Assembly: GCF_023159225.1 (NCBI RefSeq)
Contig: NC_063168.1
Location: forward strand, 40,599,562-40,663,561
Source: Perognathus longimembris pacificus
Lineage: Eukaryota; Chordata; Mammalia; Rodentia; Heteromyidae
Reading direction: 5' to 3'
DNA: 64,000 bases
Shown: positions 23,501-37,300 of the stretch, one piece after another
How the letters are laid out: every line of letters begins with the position of its first letter
How positions within the stretch are numbered: position 1 is the stretch's first letter
Translations under genes and position numbers: made by a program
The notes under the pieces: model-generated
What the model saw: only the letters and a program-made list of their open reading frames with translations
Told to the model about the DNA's origin: nothing
Databases searched by the model: none

Positions 23501-26500
23501 CCCATGACCGACCAAAACCAAAAAGTAAAGGTATTTGCTAGTGGATGAATGTATGTGAAGCATAATTCACTATTTACAAAGGAAGGAAATAGTGTCATAT
23601 GTGACTGCGAGAATGAGTCTTTTTATTTTTTGGATGATGTGTGTATGAAATTTTATTTATACTCATTGCTGGCCTTGAACATAACATTCATATAATCAAT
23701 ATATTAATAAAAGGAATAGCTATTTCTGAAAATTATTTAAAGGCAAGTTTTTTCTGTTTCTGAGTTGCATATAATTCACACATAGTTCTTTATATTTAAA
23801 GGTATATTATTTTCTGTAAATGTCTATATTTGGATTCCTTTTTTTTTTTCTTTTCTTTTCTATTTTTTTTTTTTTTTTTTGCCAGTCCTGGGGCTTGAAC
23901 TCAGAGCTTGGGTACTGTTCCTGAGCTTCTTTTGCTGAAGGCTAGCACCCTGCCACTTGAGCTAGAGCACCACTTCTGACTTTTTTTGTTTATGTGGTAC
24001 TGAGGAATCGAACCCAGGGCCTCATGCATGCTAGACAAGCACTCTACCACTAAGCCACATTCTCAGCCACCTGACTCTTTATATAAGATCAGCGATTAAT
24101 ATATTTTATTTATTCAGCAAGTGTGACACACAGGTAATATTCTAAAAGCCATATATCATAATTAGTGGAAGCTTTAGTCAATTCAAAAATAACCACAAAG
24201 AGAATGTAAACATTGGGTGGATCTTGTTTTTTGATCCAATCTGCTGTTCTTTTGATTGGGGAATTGAGTCCATTAATATTTTGGGTTATTATAAAAAGAT
24301 GTCATGTTTCTTGCCATTTTCTTAATTTCTTTCTTCTCCCTGTGTTTCCTAAATTGATCTTCTAGTGATTTTTATCTGATGTGTTTCTTTGAATTTGATT
24401 GCTTTGTTCAGATTGTGTATTCCTTGTTTTTTTTTTTTTTTTTTTGGCCAGTCCTGGGGCTTGGACTCAGGGCCTGAGCACTGTCCCTGGCTTCTTTTTG
24501 CTCAAGGCTAGCACTCTGCCACTTGAGCCACAGCGCCACTTCTGGCCGTTTTCTGTATATGTGGTGCTGGGGAATTGAACCCAGGGCCTCATGTATACGA
24601 GGCAAGCACTCTTGCCACTAGGCCATATCCCCAGCCCAGATTGTGTATTCCTTTAGAATTCTTTGTAATGCTGATTTAGTGATCATGAATTCCTTTAATT
24701 TTTGTTTTGAAGGTTTTGGTTTTACCATCTAGTGTAATGATAGCTTTGCTGGGTAGATCTGTGTGGGTTGGCAGTTGTTGATCTTCAGTAGAACTTGGCT
24801 TATACCATTCCAGGCTCTCCTTGCATTGAGGGTTTGTGTGGAGAGGCCTGCAGTAATTCTGATTTTCTTTCCATTGTAATGCAATTCCTTCTTTAATTTT
24901 TCCAGCATTTAAAATCAGTTCCTGCTATTCATGTCAAATGGAATCAATGAGGGGGAAGAATTTAATAGTAAAGGCATTGAAAACCTATGCAGTAAAATAA
25001 TGTTTCATAGAGAAAACCTCATCTGCCTAACCGAAGTATACAGAATCCCCAGTAGACTGGATCCAACAAGAAGCACTTCTGGACACATCATAATAAAAAT
25101 ATAAGGATACTTGTTTTTTAAACGTCTTTAAAAATAAAATAGCTTTCTTATAAATATGTCTAATTCTAAGTGAAAACTTTGATAGTTCCTTAGAATATAG
25201 CTTTTCCCTTATTTTGTTGTATGTTCAAAATGTTGATAAATTGGAGTTTTAAATCCAACCCATTGTGACTTCTTAGAACAATTTCTATGGGAACTACACA
25301 ACGTGCACTTTTGGCTTGTGTTGGATTGCTTTTTATTTTTTGTGCTTCTGAACTTACTTTGTATAACCTTTGTGTTAAACATAGCAGTAATGTTTACTAA
25401 GAACAAAGTGTTTTATAAACAGTGTTATGTAAGATTACCTGTCTCAATATTTAATTGTGAAATATGTCATACTCTACCTTATGTGGCACATCCTTTAACT
25501 CTCACTCTGCTGACATAGTCCATATTTGAACACTTTTTACTAGTGTCTTCATGGGTGATCATTCTGAAAGCTATATTTTAAGATACCTAGTTTTGAGATT
25601 TAGATTCATATATCTTACTATATGTTGATCTTTATTTTGTAGTGACTTTTAGATTTTCACATGAACCAATTACCTTCCTTGGGAACTGTAATGTATGCGA
25701 TTTTTCCTTGAAGACATGTTATTAAAAATAAATATTTCAGGGTTAGGTGCTGGTGACGCACATCTGTAATCTTAGCTACTAAGGAGGCTGAGATTTGAGG
25801 TTTGAATCTTGCTTGGGCTAGAAAGTCCGTGAAACTCTTACCTCCATTTAACCACCAGAAAAATGGAAGTGATGTTGTGGCTGAAAGTGATAAAGCACTA
25901 GCTTTGACCAAAAGAGCTCAGGGACAGCACCCAGGCCCTTAGTTCAAGACCCATGATTGAAAAAATAATACAGATTTGCGTTTTCTAAGATCAGAAGTAT
26001 AGAGTTTACCAAAACTTACACTTGGGGCTAGGAAGGTGTCTTAGTGGTAGAGTGCTTGTCTATCATGCATGAAGCCCTAGTTCAATTCCTCAGTACCATA
26101 TATGCAGAAAAAGCCAGAGGTGGAGCTGTGGTTCAGGTGGTAGAGTGCTAGCCTTGAGCAAAAGAAGCTCAGGGACAGTGCCTAAGCCCTGAGTTCAAGC
26201 CCCAGGACCGGCAAAAAAAAAAAAAAGTGTTAATTGTATGTTCAAGTATTTACTTTTATCTTTGTTTATAAAGGTTTATAGTTCTTGATACAACTTTATT
26301 TCTTTTTAGTTTTATTCATATAATTAAATACATTTATATGATCTGTCATTTTATTTTATTGTCATATCTAATTGACAAATTTATATTTCCAGTGTTAAAA
26401 GTAAGGAAGTAATCTCATTTTTTTCCTTTTGGTGGTACTGAGGATTGAATTCAAGGCCTTATACTTGCTAGGCAGGTGGCTCTATCACTTGAGTCACATC

Positions 26501-29500
26501 TTCAGCCCCTTTATGCATTGGTTATTTCAGTTATGCCCTGGCTGGCCTCGATGACAGGCACCTACCACTGTGTCCAGTCAGTTAAGAAGGAGTTTGTGAA
26601 CTTCTTTTTGCCTGGGCTGGCCTGAAACTATGATACCTAATCTCTACCTCGCTTGTAGCTAGGATTATAGTCTTGAGCTAACACATCTGTCCATTTTCCT
26701 TAAATTATTATGTAACCTTTTATTCTTAACTTTTGTCAGTTACATCATATTTGAATTGCCAGTGGAAATAATACTTTGTCTCTTGTTCTTCACTGTAAAT
26801 TCTTCATTTTATTTTATTTTTAGTTCTGTGACTAAATTGTTTAGAAATTTATCACCGGCTATTTGTTTTGCCATAGATGCTTCAGCTTGGTTGTAAAATT
26901 CTTCTCTTAACAGAGCCCCCTGAAAGGACTTATGAAAATATTATTCCTTGAATTCTTACAGGTTTAATATTGAATTGTGATTTTGTATTTGAACGACAAT
27001 TTGATTAGATTCAAAACTCTTGAGTCCTACTTTTCTTCTTTAATGGGAGGGGGATCTGTTCTGTTCTAGAGTTGAATCACTATAAATTTCTGACCTCCAT
27101 CCCTCCCCCTCTTCCTCCCTTCTCCCTTCTATTTCTTCCCTCTTTTCCTGCCCTGTCTCCCCTTCATTTTCTCCCATCTTCCCCTTACCTCTCAAGTATG
27201 TTAAATATCATTTTTTTTCCATGGATACTCTATTAACATGTAGATGTAGACTTTTTAATTTTAGTATATTTTGGAATCATATCTTTAAATATTTGTTTTA
27301 TTCCTATGACAGTGTTTTTAGATCCACATTATTCATATTTGAACAATAATTTTTTATCAGTGATTTCACCTCCAGTATTCTTTATTTTACTTTTCCTGTT
27401 CTTTTAAAATCATTTTTCTTAGTAACTTCTATTTTTTCCAGTATTGTTTTTGTTTGTTTTTCCAATTTCACCTACATATTCAAGGTATTTTCCCCCCAGG
27501 TCTTTTCTGAAGTCTTCATATTTAAATTATGTCACTTTCTGTCATCTAGCCATGGTTTACTTGGGCTCTTGTATCTCAATTGTTTCTTTTTCACAGAGAC
27601 AGTTGTTTCATTAGCTTTTCTTTTCTTTTTTTAAACAAAACAACTCCCCCCCACCCCCAACTCGTAGACAGAGTTTTCATTCACTTTGTGGCAAGATTTT
27701 TTATGATGAGAATGTTTGTTTCATTTTGTTTTTGCTTTACTGTTTTTCTGTAACTTCCTTTTTTTCTTGTACTTTTTTATGTATTTGTGCTGCTTCCTTT
27801 ATGACAATTTATGTCAGAAATATGTGTAAATTGCTTGACCAGTTATTTTCAAGAGGTTTATAATGGAAAGGAGCAGAGCCATATACCATATTAGTTTCGT
27901 TTTCAATTCATGGTTTTTAAATTTGAGTTAATTTTTGCTCATGACCTTAACAATCAGTGATGTGGGATTTTTACATTACAATTCCCTTATGGGTCAGCAG
28001 ACTGTTTTGCCAACATGGCTTCTTTGTGTGATTCCTTGTTTAAAGCCAGTTCCCCTGATTTTCAGATTGAACGGAGTATATATCTTTTCTTCTTTTGGGA
28101 ATTTATATTTTATACTTCAGATGGAGCTTCTAATCTTTGAAAAGTGTACTTTGATTTCTTTTCCTAAGATGTGCACCTGAGATATTCTTCCTACCACAAG
28201 TACCCAGGACTGACCTCCATTCTTTTGGAAGCCATTTACAACTGTTTCTGATTTGAAGTTCAGAAATTTACAACTAAGATACTAGATTTTCTAAAAGTGG
28301 AGCCTGTATTATTATTTTTTGCTGGGCCTGGGGCTTGAACTCTGGGCCTGGGTGCTGTCCCTGATCTTTTGAGCTCAAGGCTAGTGCTCTACCACTTGAG
28401 TCACAGAGCCACTTCCAGTGTTTTCTGTGATTAATTGGAAATAAGAGTCTCATGAACCTTCCTGCCTAGACTGGCCTTGAGCCATGATCTCAGATCTCAT
28501 TCTTATGAGTATCTCGAACTACAGACTTGTGCCACTGGCATTGGGCTTATGGAAAGTGTATTTTTAAAATATAATTTTATTGTTATTACTAAGATGTTGA
28601 GGGTATATTTTTATTTCAATTAATCCATACAGATTAATAATTGCTTTGGTTTTGTTTTTGTTATTGTTGTCGGTGTTTTAAGACAGAATCTCATTAGTAG
28701 GTAGTCTAAGCTGGCTTTAAACTTGTGATCTTCCTGCATCTGCCTCTCAAGTACTGGAATTACAGATAGGCTACCAACATGCTTGGGTTCTTTTGGGTGT
28801 TGGGATTTTTTTTTTTTTTTTTGGTGTTTGGTTCTGGGGCAAAAACTGGGCATTTTCACTCCAGCTTAGCTGTTTTGCTTGTATGTGGCACTTTTCTCCT
28901 TGAGCCATGCCTTCACTTTGGTGTTTTTTGCTAGTTATTTGCAGATATGAGGATTTGTCTTCCTTGGCTGGCTTAGAACGTCAATTCTCAGAGTAGTTAG
29001 GATTACAGGAATTGAGTCACCATGCCCAGCTCTCTCTCTATCTTATTCTTTTCTTTTTTCTTTTTGGTGGTACTAGTTAGTGTTTGATATTGTAAATATC
29101 AGTAAAATACATTTCAGACTAAATATTGGTGGCCATGACACATTTTAGTAATATGAATCTATAGAGGGTGATTTGCCATTATGTAACTCTTCTCAGCAAG
29201 GAAGCTTCATTTTGTAATTATTATATTACAAGCTTTACCCAGTGACATTCTTGAAATAATTCTTGACACTCACATTGCCAGAGAAAAGGGTTGCAGCTAA
29301 CATATAGCATCAATTGAACTTAGAGTGGTTCTCTAATAATCGTTTTTGGCATATTGTATTTGATATATTGTGTTGTCACAAAAACAGAGACCTAAGGTTA
29401 CGTACAATAAATTAGAGATGTGAGGGAAGGAAGGTTCTGTTATGGCAGTGCAGTTTCTTATTCGGTACCACCAGATGGCAGTGTAACCACAGGTCCAGAG

Positions 29501-32500
29501 AAATATTGAAGCACTAAAATAGCTTATGAACATTGTTTATAAAAGAGGTAGTGTATGGGCTGGGAATATGGCCTAGTGTCAAGAGTGCTTGCCTCACATA
29601 CATGAAGCCCTGGGTTCGATTCCTCAGCACCACATATATAGAAAACGGCCAGAAGTGGCACTGTGGCTCAAGTGGCAGAGCACTAGCCTTGAGCAGAAAG
29701 AAGCCTGAGTATTGCCCAGGACTGGGGGATGGGGGGTGGGGGGGAAGAGGTAGTGTAAATAAATGGTTTATACCTAAAGTAGATAGGCAGTAGAGTGTAA
29801 GAAAATGAAGTACATAATGGCAAATGGAGTGCATGTAGAGTGCACAAAAGCATAGATGCAATAAAAATTTGTATATAATTTAAATATCCTAATAGAATAT
29901 GTAGGCAATCTCTAGGACTCCAGAATCACCAGCCTCCTTCTATATAGTTAGAAGTGATTTGTAGCTTATGATTAAATTGTTCATTATAGCTATAGTGTTT
30001 CTTCAAATTAATATCTGTCAAAATCTGTCCTTCAAAAACCAGATTATATTTTCCAGCTTTGATCTAAAACTTGCCTCATTGTGATTTGCAACTGGTACAA
30101 ATTATTTGTAGCTTTTTCCTAGAACATATAGGTTTGTTAAGCATCTTTTTTTTTTTTTTTAAACCAGTCCTGGGGCTTGGACTCACTGCCTGAGCACTGT
30201 CCCTGGCTTCTTTTTGCTCAAGGCTAGCACTCTACCTCTGAGCCACAGTGCCACTTCTGGATTTTTCTGTGTATGTGGTACTGAGGAATTGAACCCAGGG
30301 CTTAAATGCATGCAAGGCAAGCACTCTACCGCCAAGCCACATTCCTATCCCTGTTAAGCATTTTTTTTTTAAAGCAAGTAAGGTTTTTAAAAAGTTCCAT
30401 TTTGAAAAAAAAATTTTTGTGGTGCATAATTGGTTTTGAATCAGGGTCTTGGAAGGCAAATACTGTATCATTTGAGCCACATATTCAGCCCTTTTAGCTT
30501 TATTATTTTTACATATAGTCTGTGCTTCTTCCCTGGTTGGCCTTGGAGGACCATGTCCTTGAATCTTTGCATAGTTGGCATTAAAGAGCACCATGCCCTT
30601 CTTGTGTTTTGAGGTAGGGTCTTGAGAACTTATTTTTCCTTAGACTGGCCTTGAACTTCAATCTTCCTACCTCTGCCTAACAAGTATCTATGATTATAGA
30701 TGTGAGCCACTCTACCCAGCCCTAAGAATTTACTCTCTAATAAATGCTGTATTCAACAGTAATCACTTTAATATTCCTGGTTACATTTAGAACTTAGATA
30801 TATGTATTGGTCAGCCATGTTTCTTCCAGATGAAATATTACTTGGAGTCTATGTCTTCCTGAAATCTTCATGTAAGGTTTGTGATTGGATTTAACATACC
30901 TCATACCACAGCTGAATTTTTTAAAGCTGTTTGTTTGATGGTACTTTACTTTTATTTATTTTGTATTGTTTTCCTCAACTAGTTTTACAAAAGGGTTTCA
31001 ATTTAACATGCCAGTTTCTGAGTATAATGCCTCTTGGTCAGTCTTCCATTCATTATTCTCTTCTCCCACTTATCTCTTCACATTTCCTATATCAGTTTTC
31101 ACAAAAGTACATTGAGTATTATGGCTATACTCACCTATTGTTTTTGTTACTCATTGTTGTCTTAAACAAAAGAATATTTCTTCCTTCTAATTTAGGAAAT
31201 AGAAACATTTGTTTCTTTAAAAATGTAAAATGACCTTTTTGAAAAGAGTCTCAGTGGCACAGCAGATAGAGACTTAACAAATGGGATTACATCAAAGTAA
31301 AAAATAATAAACAAAAAAATAGCCAACAGACTAGGAGAAGATACTTACTAGCAATACATCTGATAAAGGCCTAATATCCCAAATATACAAAGAGTTCAAG
31401 GAATTAACCCTTCCCAAAGCTAATAAACCAATCACTAAATGGGCAAAGGAGCTAAGGAGATAATTCTCAGAAGAAGAGGAAAGAATGGCAAAGAAACACA
31501 TGAGGAAATACTCAACATCTCTGCCCACAAAGGAAATGCAAATCAAAACAACTCTGAGCTTCCATCTCACCCAAGTTAGATTGACCAATATGGTGAATTT
31601 GAATAACAACAAATGTTGGCGGGCATATGGGGAAAAAGGAACCCTATTGCCCTATTGGTAAGACTGTAAAGTAGTATGATCACTCTGGACAGCAATCTGA
31701 AGGTTCCTCAAAAAACTAAACATATATCTTCCCTATGGCCCAGCTATACCACCCCTGGGCATTTACTTAGAACATCAGAAGCCACGATACCATAAATATA
31801 CTTGCACATTCCTGTTCATTGCTGCACTATTCACAATAGCCAAGTTATGGAAACAGCCTAGATGCCATACAGTAGATGAGTGTATCCAAAAAATGTGGTA
31901 GCTATACACAGTGGAATTTTACACAGCCATTAGAATAATATGATGCCATTTGCAGGGAAATGGATGGATAGATCTAGAACAAATTACGTTAAGAGAGGTA
32001 AACCTGCCAGGTGCAGGGCAACAAGTAGTGCATATTTTCTCTCAAATGTGGAAGCTAAATCTAAAATTACCCCTGACATGATAAATTATATAGGACTCCA
32101 AACATACACACAACAGTGAGAGTAAAGGAGGATACTCTTAGGGGACAAACACAAAGGCACAATGTTTGTGTGCCTCTGATCATATAAAATCATATTTATT
32201 GGAGTGAATTCCAGGAAATTGAAAAGAGTTTTTTTTTCTTGGTGTTTTGTCTTCTTTTTGTCTTGTTCAATTATCTTTGGAAGGGTAAGGGGGCACAGAA
32301 TTGGAGGGACAAAGGGTGAACAAATATAGGTGTGGTACTCATAGATAGTATGTGGAAAATGAACTATATGAGGGAAAAACTGGGAGAGCGTGAGGAAAGG
32401 AGTGACACTGTTCAAAAAGAAATGTACTCATTACATGACTTGCTTTGTACATCACCTTTATGATAACAATAAAAATAGAAATACAAAATGTTTTCTAGAC

Positions 32501-34321
32501 ATTGCAGGAAATTATAAAGTATTCTTTTAACAGCTCTCTTTTGTATTATAATATGACCTGTTGTTGCTGGAGGGGCTAGGTTCCAACTCTCAGGACTTTA
32601 CTTTTGTTCTTTCTCAGCTGGGTAAAGTCTTAAAATACTTTACAGTTGAAGAGAGGGAAGTCTTTTTTTCATTTCTCCATATATGGTGGTTGCTAGGTGG
32701 ACACTCTCCTATTTGAGCCACATCTTCAGTGCTCTTACTTCTTCCTTCGCCCCTTTCTCTTATTATTTATTCTAGGACTCTGGAGCCTATTAGGTCCCAG
32801 TGTAATACAAGATACTATGATTCTGCTTTTTTCCCCCCAAGAACCCTGGGAACATTTCTTGGTTGTAGAACTACCCATTTCTATCTGATAAGTATTAGGC
32901 ATGCGGCTCTTCTAGGTTAAATCTTAAACTTCAGGTAATGTAAGTGTTGTCCAGAAGAGCCTGTAAATATCCTATATTTGCACTATCCCATAGTTACTAG
33001 CCACATTTAACCTTTTTATTTTTTATTTTCTGTGCCAGTCCTGGAGCTTGAATTCAGGGCCTGGGTGCTGTCCCTCATCCTTTTTGTTCAAGGCTTGCCT
33101 TTTATCCCTTGAACCTACAGCTCCACTTCTGGCTTTTTGGTGGTTAATTTGAGATAAGAGTCTCACAGACTTTTCTAACTAGGCTGGCTTTCAAACAGTG
33201 ATCCTTAGACCTTAAGTCTCCTAAGTAGCTAGGATCACATGTAGCTCTTGAGAACTTAATTAGGCCAGTTTGATTGAGGAACTCATATCTCATTTTCATT
33301 AACTTAAATGTAGCCACATGGGACTAGTGACTCTTGTATTGGAGAGTGTGGTTCTAGATAGCAACAGAATGAATATAGTCTCTCTTAAACCCTTTACTTA
33401 ACAGTTAACATCTTAGATTTGAAATATGGGCCTTTTCTGCACTTGTATGTGGTCCTAGGTGGGTTCCACAGGGGAAGGTAAGGGACCAAAGAAACATCAT
33501 GTTGGCCAATCACTTGCTTATCTCTGGGCTGGTAGATTGGATTTCCCTCAGACACCTCTGTAAATTGAGTAATTATTAGGCTACTATAATATTAGACTTT
33601 GTTCCTGATAGTGAGGACTTTTCATTTAGTTGAGGATAATGTAATAACTAGAAATTCAGTATAATTTATAATTTGAACTATAAGAAGTACAAAGTACAGA
33701 TTAGTACTATCCTAATTATTGTTATTGTTTTGCTATGCATTCATTTACTTGTTTTCTTTTATATTCTTTAGGGTTCAAAGCATTTTAAATTATTAATCAA
33801 AGTTATGAATATTATTAAGATTGTTCAGTTAGATTTTTATAGATATGTTTTTGGAAATTCAGATAATATAGTATACATATTACTCTATTTCAGGTATTCA
33901 AAGTGGCTTGTAGATTTCCATTTTGAAATTCTCTTCGGAATTTGTGAAGTCTTTTTGTTTTCTGAATTTGTGGACAGTTTCAAGCATATACAAAAGTATA
34001 TACAAAGATGTAATTGCCATGTTCCTAATATTCAACGTCAGTAATGATCAATTCATTGGTAGTGTTGTTTCAGTTTCAGCCTTACTGTCTCCACTTCTTA
34101 TTAAATTTTTTTTTGAGACTGGGTTTTTACATGTAGCCCAGGCTTGCCTCTTAAGTGGAGACCCTCATGCATCTCCTGAGGGCTGAAATTATAGGCATAC
34201 AACATATACCTGACTTGTAATTCAAAACAAAAATATTCACATACATATTCTATTAAACAAAACACCTAAAATGATCTTATTAATATTGCATATCCAGGTA
34301 GTATTCAGATTTCCTTGATTG

Positions 34322-34357
<36 letters not shown>

Positions 34358-37300
34358 CTGTGTCTGTGTACACACACACATTTTGTAGAAATCGGGATTG
34401 AGATAAGGGCTTTTTGATACCATTAGTTAATATGTCCCTTACATAACTTATAATATAGTACTTCATCAGTTCTGCCTGTATAGTGTTTGTTACCTGTCCG
34501 TATATTGATTGTTGAATGGACGAGATCCCAGTCATGTTTTAACATCTGACAGGATTAGTAGTGGTGTTTTAAAGGAATCAATTCTCCTTTGTTCTCCAGA
34601 TGCCACCTTGTGCACAAAGTATTATTAAAGTGAATTCAGCACACTTTGTAGATTCTGATGGGGAGAGATGGTGATGATGTTACTGCCAATTTCCACAACA
34701 GTAGAAAGGAGACTTAGCGTTTTATGCTTCTGAGATGCCTGGCCCTATGCATTTGAACCATAGCTTCACTTCTGGCTTTTTTTTTTTTTTTGGTAGGCTA
34801 GTGTCTATAAAGAATCTCACAGGGCTGGGAATATGGCCTAGTGGTAGAGTGCTTGCCTAGCATACATGAAGCCTGTGTTCGATTCCTCAGCACCACATAT
34901 GTAGAAAAAGCCAAAAATACCACTGTGGCTCAAGTGGTAGAGTGCTCTCTTAAGCAAAAAGATGCCAGGTTGTTCAGGCTCTGAGTTCAAGCCCCATGAC
35001 TGGCAAAAAAAAAAAAAATAGTCTCACAGACTTTCCTGCCTGGGCTGCTTTCCACTGTGATCCTCAGATCTCATCTTCCTTAGTAGCCAGGATTATAGGT
35101 ATGAGTTACTGGTGCCTGACTTTGTATGTTTGTTTGTTTAAAATTTTATTGTAAAGGTGATGTCAGAGGGGTTACAGTTAGATAAGTCAGGTAATGAGTA
35201 CATTTCTGTTTGTTTATTTTAAATGAAAGGAAAACTTACATTTTTTTTTCTGGGAATAGTGAACTGGTTTAAACCAGTTTACAATTTGCTAGTAGACTCA
35301 ATAGAGAAGGGATGATGAGAACAAACTCAGAGTCATAGAACAGAAGGTATAGAATTGGGGTTATAGCACAGGCCAAATAACTAGAAAATAGCCTGATGCC
35401 TCTCTCTGGGCATAGGAAAAAGCAGGAATAAGTGAACTGTTTCTACACAGAACACAATGTAAATGCCAGTGTGTAGTGCATTCCTACCAAGTTGTCATCT
35501 CAGTATCAGTTGTATGGGGTTTAATTTGCTGTTGTTATTTTATTTTTGGCCAGTCCTGTGGCTTGGACTCAGGGCCTGAGCATTGTCCCTGGCTTCTTTT
35601 TGCTCAAGGCTGGCACTCTGCCACTTGAGCCACAGCGCCACTTCTGGCCATTTTCTGTATATGTGGTGCTGGGGAATTGAACCCAGGGCCTCATGTATAC
35701 GAGGCAGGCACTCTTGCCACTAGGCCATATTCCCAGCCCCTTGCTGTTGTTATTGACACACTTCTCATTTCTCTGTATCTCCACAGCTCTCAAGGCAGAG
35801 GTACTCATAATCCTTTGCTGTCATTCTCCAGCCTTTCTCTTTCACCTTTGTCCTCACTGTCCCCACAATGTACTCACTATTACAGATGCTTAAATGGCTG
35901 ACTCTGTTCCTGGGAAAGATTTGCACTTTCTGTTTGGATCCTGGGCAGTTTCTAACAGGTTTTTGTAGGTGTTTTTCTCAGAATAGTTGAGAAAATAGGT
36001 CTGCAGGAAACAATGACTTCCTTTTTGGAAGCACACCCATGCCCCATTTTGATAAAGACAAAGTTAATGCACCTTTATCCAAATGTCTAATATGCAAGTG
36101 AGTGTGTGTGTGTGTGTGTGCGTGTGCGTGCATGCATGTACATGCCCACGTTTGTGTGTATGTGTGCGTACTCATGGCCTTGAGCCTGCTATGTAGACAG
36201 TCTACCACTGAGCCATTTCTTTAGTTCTTTTTATTTTAATTTTTTTCTTGGCAAACCTGAGATTTGAACTCAAAAGCCTTATGCTTATTAATTAGGTAGG
36301 CATTCTATCTGAGCCACAGGTAGATGCCTCTATTCACAGAAAGTACTGAATGTGTGTGTATATATACATATATATATAGCTATCTATATATGTATATTTA
36401 CAGTACACATGTACACATATATACATATCTGAGTTATAAATACATATGCTTATACACAACTAAAGTAGAGCTTGATTTAGATGCAGTAAGATATCACAAT
36501 AACAATGAATACAAAAATCACAAGGCTCCTGAGTGACTAATGCATATATGTGAGGATGGATATTCTGGACATAGGGAAACTTCACTTCCTGGGTAGGAGG
36601 GAATAAGATGGTATAAGACTTTTTTTTTTTTTTTTTTGCCAGTCCTGGGGCTTGGACTCAGGGCCTGAGCACTGTCCCTGGCTTCTTTTTGCTCAAGGCT
36701 AGCACTCTGCCACTTGAACCACAGCGCCACTTCTGGCCATTTTATTTGTTATGTGGTGCTGGGGAATCGAACCCAGGGCTTCATGTATACGAGGCAAGCA
36801 CTCTTGCCACTAAGCCACATTCCCAGCTCAGTATAAGACTTTTATTACACATCAGAACAGCATGCACTTTAAAACTAATTGAGCTGGGTGCTGGTGGCTC
36901 ATGGTGGCTACTCAGGAGACTGAGATCTGAAGATTGTGGTCCAAAGCCAGCCCAAGTTAGGGAATTTTGTGAGACTCCAATTAACTACCTGAAAACCGGA
37001 AGTGGAGCTGTGGTTCAAAGTGCTGGAGCAATAGCCTTGAGCAAAGGAGCACAGGGACAGATCCCAGGCCCTGGGTTCAAGCCCCATGACAGACCAAGAA
37101 AAAAAGCAAAAATCTCAGTGGAGTTTTCTGTTTAACACTTTGGGACCACTGTTGACTACAGTAATGAAAGTTGCAGAAGGAAACCTGGGGAAGGATTGCT
37201 AGGGTTTGTCTTGTGTTCTGTTTTTCATTAATTCCATGTTTAAGCTTCCCCAGGATTGCTAACATTTTTTTTTTGTCAGTTGTGGGGCTCGAACTTGGGG

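Noticed and set aside
31240..32490. Functional L1 copy
   Set aside because: It is truncated to the last part of ORF2 and has stops; it cannot be autonomous.
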